Part shown: one piece after another, positions 1-4,781 of the stretch | Numbering within the stretch: the stretch's first letter is position 1 | How the letters are laid out: each line of letters begins with the position of its first letter | Source: Cyanothece sp. UBA12306 | GTDB taxonomy: Bacteria > Cyanobacteriota > Cyanobacteriia > Cyanobacteriales > Microcystaceae | NCBI GenBank assembly: GCA_003448685.1 | Contig: DLXW01000327.1 | Span: 1 to 5,667, forward strand | Direction of reading: 5' to 3' | Length of the DNA stretch: 5,667 bases | Made by a program: the position numbers and the translations under genes | The notes under the pieces: generated by a model | Told to the model about the DNA's origin: nothing | Database searches by the model: none | The model's input: the letters and a program-made list of their open reading frames with translations, nothing else

Positions 1-104
1 CCTAGGGGATTAATACTAGCTGAAAAATCCAAAATAGAAGAAGCTGGACAGCCCACTTGATTTGCTGCCCAAGCTAAGTTACCTCCGTGAATAGGTCTTT
101 CCAC
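1..104 (-). CDS. cobD: N-terminus of probable threonine-phosphate decarboxylase (CobD), cut by window edge
   Basis: An open frame runs from a GTG at 104-102 to the left edge, 34 codons plus two bases. It reads MERPIHGGNLAWAANQ, then ILDFSASINPLG. The order R-P-x-HGGNL, then ILDFSA-x-INPLG, is typical of the N-terminus of CobD-type PLP enzymes. These belong to the class I/II aminotransferase fold and decarboxylate threonine phosphate to aminopropanol phosphate for the lower-ligand linker of cobalamin. The PLP lysine and the rest of the protein lie outside the window. The frame is the same as HU's, and the HU TAG stop at 122-120 blocks extension, so the start must lie in 119-102. GTG is the only usual start codon there, and it has no clear Shine-Dalgarno. 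The 15-base gap to HU suggests co-transcription. A related histidinol-phosphate aminotransferase-like protein is the main alternative. Confidence 0.78.
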   Translation of the reverse strand, partial: MERPIHGGNLAWAANQVGCPASSILDFSASINPL

Positions 105-119
105 TGGGTTAATTAACGC

Positions 120-401
120 CTATTTCTTGGACGCGACTTTTTCCTTGAACAGCTTTCCGGCTGAAAAGGCGGGAACTTTTGTCGCTGGAATTATCATTTT
201 TTCATTGGTTTTGGGGTTACGACCTTCCCTTTCTTTGCGATCGCGCGCTTCAAAAGAACCAAAACCGACCAAGGTTACTTTCTCATCTTCAGATACCGCT
301 TCCATGATGGAGTCGATAGTGGCTGTAATCACAGCTTCTGCTTGTTTTTTGGTAACCTGGGCTCTGTCTGCTACTGCATCAATTAATTCGCCTTTATTCA
401 T
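120..401 (-). CDS. hup: HU-family nucleoid DNA-binding protein
   Basis: A complete 93-residue HU, the normal length for the family. HU is a small basic dimer that bends and compacts DNA in the nucleoid and assists replication, recombination and transcription. Residues 1-45 are the helical dimerisation part (MNKGELIDAVA, then TKKQAEAVI). VGFGSFEAR at 45-53 is the conserved turn into the beta sheet. GRNPKTNEKM at 60-69 is the DNA-intercalating arm, with tip proline P63. IPATKVPAFSAGKLFKEKV at 71-89 closes the fold. The MNKGEL start agrees with cyanobacterial HU proteins (called HanA in Anabaena) and is preceded by a good ribosome binding site. It is an HU rather than an IHF subunit, judging by the arm and the lack of extensions. 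The probable cobD gene follows 15 bases downstream. Confidence 0.97.
   Translation of the reverse strand: MNKGELIDAVADRAQVTKKQAEAVITATIDSIMEAVSEDEKVTLVGFGSFEARDRKEREGRNPKTNEKMIIPATKVPAFSAGKLFKEKVASKK
237..244. repeat. HIP1 palindrome GCGATCGC
   Basis: An exact HIP1 octamer lies inside the HU gene. HIP1 is strongly over-represented in most cyanobacterial genomes, and it is the main host clue here. Confidence 0.9.
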
Positions 402-409
402 TCGATAAT

Positions 410-415
410 CTCCTT
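410..415 (-). promoter_or_regulatory. Shine-Dalgarno site of the HU gene
   Basis: On the minus strand the sequence reads AAGGAG, 8 bases before the HU ATG at 401-399. This strong match to the anti-Shine-Dalgarno supports the MNKGEL start. Confidence 0.85.
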
Positions 416-444
416 GTTTGAGTTATTTTATGTTTTTGTAGATG

Positions 445-478
445 ATTTCTTCGGAGACAATTCAGTCACAGAAGAAAT
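445..478. repeat. Inverted repeat close upstream of HU
   Basis: ATTTCTTC at 445-452 is exactly complementary to GAAGAAAT at 471-478, giving 8-bp arms around an 18-base loop. The near end lies 44 bases before the HU start codon, so it could be a leader hairpin or a protein-binding site. There is no T-tract next to it on the minus strand, which argues against a terminator. The function is unknown. Confidence 0.4.
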
Positions 479-483
479 ATCAA

Positions 484-523
484 TGAGCGAGTTCAAGAAT
501 TTTTCTGTCTGGTCAATCGCTCA
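484..523. repeat. Second inverted repeat upstream of HU
   Basis: TGAGCGA at 484-490 matches TCGCTCA at 517-523 as 7-bp inverted arms separated by 26 bases. The minus-strand hexamer TTGACC (516-511) lies directly inside the upstream arm. It may be an operator or part of a leader structure. An arm length of 7 bp in AT-rich DNA can also arise by chance. Confidence 0.35.
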
Positions 524-562
524 AATCCTGATCAGCTAAATGTTTCACTGAATTATTTTAAG

Positions 563-581
563 CCCAAATTGTTACTTTGGG
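563..581 (-). terminator. Possible weak terminator downstream of the amidohydrolase
   Basis: CCCAAA (563-568) and TTTGGG (576-581) form a 6-bp hairpin with a 7-base loop. On the minus strand it is followed by CTTAAAATAATT, which is AT-rich but not a true T-run. It lies about 300 bases after the amidohydrolase stop and before HU. It could insulate the two units, but the poor tail keeps this tentative. Confidence 0.25.
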
Positions 582-628
582 ATCGCTGAAACCTTTATTT
601 TCTCTAGATTGTGTCGGTTTTTTTGGTT

Positions 629-713
629 GTTTGTTCCTTAACGGAAGGCAAAGGTTCCGCAACAAACTTCTGTGAGCATTAGCCGAACAGAGATAGCAGG
701 AGCCTAAAAGGCT
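629..713. other. Cluster of adjacent hairpins, possible structured RNA
   Basis: Three inverted repeats lie end to end. GTTTGTT (629-635) pairs with AACAAAC (661-667) and encloses CGGAA/TTCCG (642-646 with 655-659). TCTGT (669-673) pairs with ACAGA (687-691). AGCCT (701-705) pairs with AGGCT (709-713) around an AAA loop. Consecutive non-overlapping stems in a long gap suggest a small RNA or leader, but the strand is not settled and no known RNA family is recognised. No promoter or T-run frames the element clearly. A plus-strand T7 run lies at 618-624, just before it. Confidence 0.22.
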
Positions 714-811
714 TGAAGGTTGTTGTAAGATTTTTAAGTTGATATTTGCTTTATTAAGCCTAGAATCTATTGAAATTAGCCTTATATTCAACTTCATTAT
801 TTAATAGATTC

Positions 812-860
812 CTTTAGGTGAAAGTATAGGTTTGTCGAGTTAACCGAGGTATCACTAAAG
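812..860. repeat. Bulged inverted repeat just after the amidohydrolase stop
   Basis: CTTTAGGTGA (812-821) pairs with TCACTAAAG (852-860) as nine base pairs with one bulged base and a 30-base loop. It begins about 30 bases downstream of the amidohydrolase stop, where a 3'-end stabilising hairpin or terminator would be expected. No T-tract follows on the minus strand, so intrinsic termination is doubtful. Confidence 0.3.
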
Positions 861-888
861 CAGGACAAAGTACACAGGTGAACAAAAA

Positions 889-2349
889 TTATCCTCTTTT
901 TACATAACTTCCTCTGGGAGAACCGATAACTTTTCCTTGATCGTAAATTAGATTACCCCGTAAAAAAGTATTTTTAACCCGTCCGGTTAACTCCATACCT
1001 TCAAAAGGAGTATAACCTTGCTGGGATTCGGAATTAGTAGCATTAACCACAAAGGTTTGGTTAGGATCTAATAATACTAAATCTGCATCATAACCCACAG
1101 CAATATTTCCTTTGTTTATTAATCCAAAACGTTGTGCAGGGTTCCAACACAATAATTTAGCCATCTGATGATAAGTCATTCCTCTTTTAATACCTTCACT
1201 AAATACTCCAGAAAGTAGATATTCTGTTCCTCCAAAACCGGATTTTGCTAACCAAATATTTTCGGGATCTTGTAAACTAGCTTTTTTTTCTGTAGAACAA
1301 CAAGCATGATCGCTAACTATCCAATTAATTTTACCATTTAAGACAGCTTCCCAAAGAAATTCTACATCTTCTCGGGGACGAATAGGGGGGTTGACTTTGG
1401 CCCATTTTCCTGTGGGAGTATCTACGTCTAATAACAGATGTCCTACTGTAACTTCTCGCCTAAAGTTAATATGAGGAAAAACTGTTTCCATCATCAAAGC
1501 TGCTTCTACTGCTTTGCGAGAACTGAGGTGCAATAAATTAATATTTAAACAGTTAGTTTCATTAGCTAAATAAGATGCCATAAAAATAGCTAATCCTTCG
1601 GAATGGGGAGGACGGGCCATACTATAAGCTTTCAGTCCAGTTAAACTGCGATCGCTTTGCACAATTTTTGTATAAGCGTTAAGAATTTCGGCGATTTCAC
1701 AATGTAAACTGAGACTAAGATGATCTTTTACTTCAGGATATTTTTCTTGTAATCCAGCTAAACCTCGCATAATAAATTCAAAATGGGCAATGTCATAACG
1801 TTCTTCTTTATTAATCATCAAAAATAAGTTTTGTTGATCCGAAAGTCCGTGTAATCCATAACCTCCATAAAACATAAATATTTTAAAGGAGGAAACTCCA
1901 AATTCTTCAAAAAGATAAGGAATTTCTGCTATGTGTTGCTTACTTATTGGTGCAACATGATAACTATAATCAACAAAAAAATTGCCTTCAGATAATGCTA
2001 AAACTTCGGGGAAAAATCCTTGATAAGAACCACCTTTATTGAGATAATATTGACCGGTACGAATATAATTAAGAGTGGTTGTTACTCCTCCGCTTGCTGC
2101 TGCTTTGCTTTCGGTTACAGCATCTTGATCTAAAGGTTGATAAATACCTATGTGCATATGGGCATCTACTACTCCAGGGAAGCCTAAAAGTTCCTTAGCG
2201 TCGAATAATTCTTGTGCCTCTTCTGGAAGAATATTTGGGGAAATCTGAGCAAATTTTCCATCCTTAATCCCTAGGTCTAGCAATTCAACAGATTCGTTAT
2301 GAGGACTCACTACTCGTACATTCTTTACCAATAAATCAAATTTTGACAT
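889..2349 (-). CDS. Cyclic-amidohydrolase, hydantoinase/dihydropyrimidinase type
   Basis: A complete 486-residue protein, the usual length for this amidohydrolase branch. The family opens cyclic amide bonds (hydantoins, dihydropyrimidines, allantoin, dihydroorotate) at a binuclear metal centre in the cytoplasm. All expected ligands are visible: H64 and H66 in VDAHMH, the carboxylated lysine K156 in SSFKIFMFY, H216 in LHCE, H274 in LLHLSS and D347 in VSDHA. Y161, five residues after the lysine, matches the substrate-binding tyrosine of hydantoinases. The C-terminal NPAQRFGL, GYDADLVLLDP and PFEGMELTGRV segments are typical. Specificity is open. The arginine that follows HxH in dihydroorotases is absent (HxHIG), yet KVNPPIRP at 318-325 resembles dihydroorotase more than the SPP of hydantoinases. 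GGAG lies 7 bases before the ATG. The AbrB-family gene lies 146 bases upstream on the same strand. Confidence 0.9.
   Translation of the reverse strand: MSKFDLLVKNVRVVSPHNESVELLDLGIKDGKFAQISPNILPEEAQELFDAKELLGFPGVVDAHMHIGIYQPLDQDAVTESKAAASGGVTTTLNYIRTGQYYLNKGGSYQGFFPEVLALSEGNFFVDYSYHVAPISKQHIAEIPYLFEEFGVSSFKIFMFYGGYGLHGLSDQQNLFLMINKEERYDIAHFEFIMRGLAGLQEKYPEVKDHLSLSLHCEIAEILNAYTKIVQSDRSLTGLKAYSMARPPHSEGLAIFMASYLANETNCLNINLLHLSSRKAVEAALMMETVFPHINFRREVTVGHLLLDVDTPTGKWAKVNPPIRPREDVEFLWEAVLNGKINWIVSDHACCSTEKKASLQDPENIWLAKSGFGGTEYLLSGVFSEGIKRGMTYHQMAKLLCWNPAQRFGLINKGNIAVGYDADLVLLDPNQTFVVNATNSESQQGYTPFEGMELTGRVKNTFLRGNLIYDQGKVIGSPRGSYVKRG
1648..1655. repeat. HIP1 palindrome GCGATCGC
   Basis: The second exact HIP1 octamer lies inside the amidohydrolase gene. 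This suggests that gene has resided long in a cyanobacterial genome. Confidence 0.9.
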
Positions 2350-2356
2350 TTTTTAT

Positions 2357-2360
2357 CTCC
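2357..2360 (-). promoter_or_regulatory. Shine-Dalgarno site of the amidohydrolase gene
   Basis: On the minus strand, TGGAGAT places GGAG 7 bases before the ATG at 2349-2347. The MSKFDLLVKNVRVV start reads directly into the first beta strand of the family, which supports this start. Confidence 0.8.
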
Positions 2361-2406
2361 AAAAATAGAATATTACTTAAGTTTTACATCGGGTAATTCT
2401 GTGAAG

Positions 2407-2419
2407 ATTTTCCGAAAAT
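2407..2419. repeat. Short palindrome in front of the amidohydrolase
   Basis: ATTTTC (2407-2412) and GAAAAT (2414-2419) form a 13-bp palindrome about a single central base, 58 bases before the amidohydrolase start. It could be an operator. It is AT-rich and short, so chance is a fair explanation. No convincing promoter was found in the 146-base gap, so the gene may be read from upstream. Confidence 0.25.
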
Positions 2420-2495
2420 TTAGGTTTAAGATTAATCCTAGATCCAAGCTATTTAGAAAACCATTATTGGGAAACTATTAATTAAGTTTACTATA

Positions 2496-3605
2496 TTATT
2501 CTGAAATAACATTAGTTAGTTTGATTTGCTTAACTATAATAGTGATTAAACCAGGACCAATCAAAATAATTGCTAACATTCTAGTTAATTGAATAGCCAA
2601 GACTAAACCTGCATCACCTCCCAACTCATTTACTGTGGCAATCATCGCTTCTAATCCTCCTGGAGTAAAACTTAATAGAGAGGTAATTAAATCCACATTA
2701 GTAAAGTTGTGAAACTCATAACCTACTATAAAGCAACCAATAATTAAGGAAATGACTAACCCTATTTCAATTAAAACAGCTTTCCACAATTTACGAGCAT
2801 TTTCCCAATCAAATTGAACTCCAATAAAAAGCCCGACCAACAATAGTCCAATATCAAATAACCATAAAGGAACTTGTAATTGATCTGGCATTTCCCACAG
2901 CACAATTAACCCAACCAAAAAGCTACCTAAAAAAGCAGAGGAAGGCAACCGCAATAATTTCCCTGCCCAAATTCCTAAAAAACAACATCCTGCTATTAAC
3001 AATAAATTCCAAAAAATTGAGATAGTTGTGTCTGATGATGGTAATAAAAAGGATGGGTTTTGAGTCTGATCAATAGTAGGAAAAAAGAAGATAGTCGCAG
3101 TAGGTACAATAAATACAACTAATAACAACCTTAAATATTGTAAAATAGCAACTGTAATAGGATCAGCGCCTAATTCCTCACTCATAGCAACGATAGCAGA
3201 AGCAGTACCTGGAATGGATGCCAGAAAGCCGGTAGAGCGACTAATTCCAGACCAAAGTGATAATAAATAGCCTTTTAATATACTTAATGCAGCAGTGAGC
3301 GCAATAGATACCACGACAGGAATAGCATAAGTAGCGACCACACTTATGGTTTCTGGGGAAAAACGAAAGGCTGTAGCAATACCAATAATTGCCTTACCAA
3401 CCATAATAATTGACGGTGGCAAAGGTTGGGGTTTATTTTTAATAATTGCATAGATAATTCCAGCGATCATCGGACCGAGTAACCAACCAACAGGAAAGTT
3501 CAACCAGTCGAACAAGAAACCCACTACCACAGCTAAACCTATGGGGGTGATGATAGCAGTAATCTTTGATAGTTTTAAGCTAATTTCTGGGTATTTTTTT
3601 AACAC
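2496..3605 (-). CDS. AbrB-family integral membrane protein with internal duplication
   Basis: A 369-residue, highly hydrophobic protein with about ten possible membrane segments. It is not the Bacillus DNA-binding AbrB but the membrane family of that name (PF05145), often mislabelled 'ammonia monooxygenase'. The two halves repeat: FPVGWLLGPMIAG (37-49) parallels LPSSAFLGSFLVGLI (220-234). IPGTASAIVAMSEELGADP (131-149) parallels FTPGGLEAMIATVNELGGDA (313-332). Each second motif is followed by a segment resembling LQYLRLLLVVFIVP (155-168) and IQLTRMLAIILIGP (338-351). The family has no firmly assigned function, and a transport or sensing role is suspected. The start is a GTG at 3605-3603 with no strong Shine-Dalgarno. 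MLKKYPEISLKLSK gives a short basic N-terminus before the first membrane segment. Its place upstream of the amidohydrolase and divergent from the hydrolase-like gene would suit movement of a shared substrate, but that is inference. Confidence 0.88.
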   Translation of the reverse strand: MLKKYPEISLKLSKITAIITPIGLAVVVGFLFDWLNFPVGWLLGPMIAGIIYAIIKNKPQPLPPSIIMVGKAIIGIATAFRFSPETISVVATYAIPVVVSIALTAALSILKGYLLSLWSGISRSTGFLASIPGTASAIVAMSEELGADPITVAILQYLRLLLVVFIVPTATIFFFPTIDQTQNPSFLLPSSDTTISIFWNLLLIAGCCFLGIWAGKLLRLPSSAFLGSFLVGLIVLWEMPDQLQVPLWLFDIGLLLVGLFIGVQFDWENARKLWKAVLIEIGLVISLIIGCFIVGYEFHNFTNVDLITSLLSFTPGGLEAMIATVNELGGDAGLVLAIQLTRMLAIILIGPGLITIIVKQIKLTNVISE

Positions 3606-3675
3606 GCTAGTGGTTGCCTGACATACATTTGGGTCTAAGAATCTGTCCTCTTTCTTGTCATTCTAAGCTAGATTA

Positions 3676-3706
3676 GTTATATTAATGCCATTTAAGTTTG
3701 AAACAA
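3676..3706 (-). promoter_or_regulatory. Candidate promoter for the AbrB-family gene
   Basis: On the minus strand, TATAAC (3681-3676) is a five-of-six match to the -10 consensus. A weak TTGTTT (3706-3701) sits 19 bases upstream, slightly too far. The predicted start of transcription would be about 65 bases before the GTG. The -35 and spacer lie within the inverted repeat at 3684-3713, so a protein bound there would overlap polymerase. Confidence 0.4.
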
Positions 3707-3713
3707 TGGCATT
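3684..3713. promoter_or_regulatory. Perfect 9-bp inverted repeat, candidate shared operator
   Basis: AATGCCATT (3684-3692) and AATGGCATT (3705-3713) are exact inverted copies. The half-sites start 21 bp apart, two helical turns, which suits a dimeric or tetrameric regulator on one DNA face. A small inner GTTTGAAAC palindrome fills 3696-3704. The element is the strongest symmetry in the 252-base divergent region and touches candidate promoters on both sides. No regulator gene is present in the window. Confidence 0.6.
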
Positions 3714-3742
3714 GACTTTTAGTTGGCCTCACTGGCTAGATT
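3712..3742 (+). promoter_or_regulatory. Candidate promoter for the hydrolase-like gene
   Basis: TTGACT (3712-3717) is a five-of-six -35 match and overlaps the end of the right half-site of the inverted repeat. TAGATT (3737-3742), a four-of-six -10, follows after 19 bases. The long spacer is typical of promoters needing help from an activator or a distorting regulator. An alternative pair lies slightly downstream, TTGATC (3744-3749) with TGTTAT (3766-3771), so the assignment is weak. Confidence 0.3.
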
Positions 3743-3792
3743 ATTGATCCAACTTCAAAGATTAATGTTATTTATTTTAACTAAAACAACAA

Positions 3793-3827
3793 TCATCACG
3801 AGAATTTGATTACCATAAATGTGATGA
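3793..3827. repeat. Inverted repeat in the leader of the hydrolase-like gene
   Basis: TCATCAC (3793-3799) and GTGATGA (3821-3827) form 7-bp inverted arms with a 21-base loop, ending 30 bases before the start codon. It may be a leader hairpin or a second operator. It also contains in-frame stops (3822-3827) that fix the ATG at 3858 as the first possible start of that gene. Confidence 0.35.
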
Positions 3828-3857
3828 AATCCTAACCTTAACGAATTTAAGAAGAAG

Positions 3858-4688
3858 ATGAATCAAAGCATTAAAAAAGCCTTTTTAGATACAGAAGATG
3901 GGCAAATTTTTTATCGAATAGGAGGGGAAGGAGAACCACTGGTTTTACTCCACATGGTTCCTCGCAGTAGCGATGAATTCAAGGAATTAATGGCAATTTT
4001 AGCTTCTAAATATCGTGTGATAGCCATGGATTTAATGGGGTTAGGGGACTCGGATAAACCCCCTAGGGAATATTCAGTAGCAGACTATGCTAAAACCGTC
4101 ATTTTATTGTTAGATGAATTAGGAATTGAACAATCTAATATTTTGGGAAGTTTAACTGGGGGTTATATCGCCGGAGAAGTGGCTGTATCTTATAGCGATC
4201 GCGTCAATAAACTGGTTCTTTGTAATGTCCATGGTTTTGATGCTAAAGAAGCAAAAATTATTACCCAAAGATATAGTCAAGGATTTACTATCAAAGAAGA
4301 TGGTTCACACCTGATGGAAAGATGGTTAGCGCGGGTTAATTATGTTGGTCAAGGGGAATTAAATCATCGTTGTGTTTTAGATGATTTAAAAGCCTTTGGA
4401 CGAAGTATTTATGCAGGGGTTGCCGTAGGTAAATATTGTATTTATGCACCAGAAAAGTTTAAATTAATTCAATGTCCTACTCTGGTTTGTAATGGAACTA
4501 AAGCATTAGAACCGTTGGATAAATATGGCTTAGTAAAAATTGAAAATCAAGCTTGGTTATCAGAAGCGATTCCCCACAGTAAAACTGTTAAAATTGAAGG
4601 AGGAACACTCTGGATGTTTAATCAGATGGAGGAAGATATATCTAAATTTATTATTGATTTTTTAGATAATAATCAAAGGAAAAAGTAA
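3858..4688 (+). CDS. Alpha/beta-hydrolase-fold protein lacking the catalytic triad
   Basis: A complete 276-residue protein with the alpha/beta-hydrolase layout. EPLVLLHMVPRSSDEF (26-41) is the strand and oxyanion-loop region. YRVIAMDLMGLGDSDKP (52-68) is the conserved D-x-x-G-x-G-x-S-D-x-P segment. NILGSLTGGYIAGEVA (94-109) is the nucleophile elbow, CPTLVCNGTKALEP (206-219) the acid loop, and KIEGGTLWMFNQMEE (245-259) the final loop before the C-terminal helix. Aligned by eye to the family, the nucleophile of G-x-S-x-G is L99 (G97-S98-L99-T100-G101), the acid after G-x-x is A216, and the histidine of G-G-H is T250. HGxP has become HMVP. The rest of the fold is well kept, so a binding, regulatory or non-hydrolytic role is likelier than decay. 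The ATG is the first start after in-frame stops; the upstream GAAGAAG is only a weak ribosome site. Confidence 0.85.
   Translation: MNQSIKKAFLDTEDGQIFYRIGGEGEPLVLLHMVPRSSDEFKELMAILASKYRVIAMDLMGLGDSDKPPREYSVADYAKTVILLLDELGIEQSNILGSLTGGYIAGEVAVSYSDRVNKLVLCNVHGFDAKEAKIITQRYSQGFTIKEDGSHLMERWLARVNYVGQGELNHRCVLDDLKAFGRSIYAGVAVGKYCIYAPEKFKLIQCPTLVCNGTKALEPLDKYGLVKIENQAWLSEAIPHSKTVKIEGGTLWMFNQMEEDISKFIIDFLDNNQRKK
4195..4202. repeat. HIP1 palindrome GCGATCGC
   Basis: The third exact HIP1 octamer lies inside the alpha/beta-hydrolase-like gene, arguing against very recent acquisition from a non-cyanobacterial source. Confidence 0.9.
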
Positions 4689-4756
4689 CCTAATATAGTG
4701 CAATTATTGATCGCGTTGAAATCTAAAAAATCATCCATTTTCTCGACAATTAGAAC

Positions 4757-4774
4757 AGCAAAGAATTTCTTGCT
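4757..4774. terminator. Possible weak bidirectional terminator between convergent genes
   Basis: AGCAA (4757-4761) pairs with TTGCT (4770-4774), and the inner bases nearly continue the stem with one mismatch and one wobble. It lies in the 93-base space between two converging stop codons, where a two-way terminator is expected. The flanks are AT-rich but have no clean T-run on either strand. Confidence 0.25.
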
Positions 4775-4781
4775 TGTTAAA

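Larger units (their letters stand above)
416..888. other. Long non-coding gap between amidohydrolase and HU
   Basis: This 473-base stretch holds the upstream region of HU and the downstream region of the amidohydrolase. I see no recognisable protein. The one open frame of any length, 797-558 on the minus strand, has a composition unlike a normal protein and no family motif. Five groups of inverted repeats are present (445-478, 484-523, 563-581, 629-713 and 812-860) and are listed separately. No HU promoter can be assigned. A TTGACC hexamer occurs on the minus strand at 516-511, but no good -10 sits 16-18 bases downstream. Confidence 0.6.

Noticed and set aside
127..408. Open frame of 93 codons on the plus strand
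   Set aside because: It is the antisense shadow of HU, which has an unmistakable family sequence and its own ribosome binding site.
625..715. Resemblance to a cobalamin or glutamine (glnA) riboswitch: TTCCGCAAC, ACGGAAG and GCAGGAGCCT fragments
   Set aside because: The fragments are short and the order and pairing of the known consensus structures cannot be completed. On the plus strand no suitable gene follows.
558..797. Open frame of 79 codons on the minus strand in the gap
   Set aside because: It has no recognisable motif and an unusual composition, lacks a Shine-Dalgarno, and overlaps the hairpin cluster.
889..2349. Dihydroorotase (PyrC)
   Set aside because: The arginine after HxH that binds the dihydroorotate carboxylate is absent, and the protein is longer, with hydantoinase-type segments such as FKIFMFY.
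2472..2489. AAACT/AGTTT inverted repeat after the AbrB-family stop as a terminator
   Set aside because: The five-bp, all-but-AT stem around TTAATTAA is too weak and has no T-run.
2496..3605. Ammonia monooxygenase subunit, a frequent database label for this family
   Set aside because: The two-fold repeated membrane architecture fits the AbrB membrane family, and no monooxygenase features or partner subunits are seen.
3858..4688. RutD-like aminoacrylate hydrolase of the pyrimidine Rut pathway
   Set aside because: Its length is similar, but the triad is missing and no other Rut gene is in the window.
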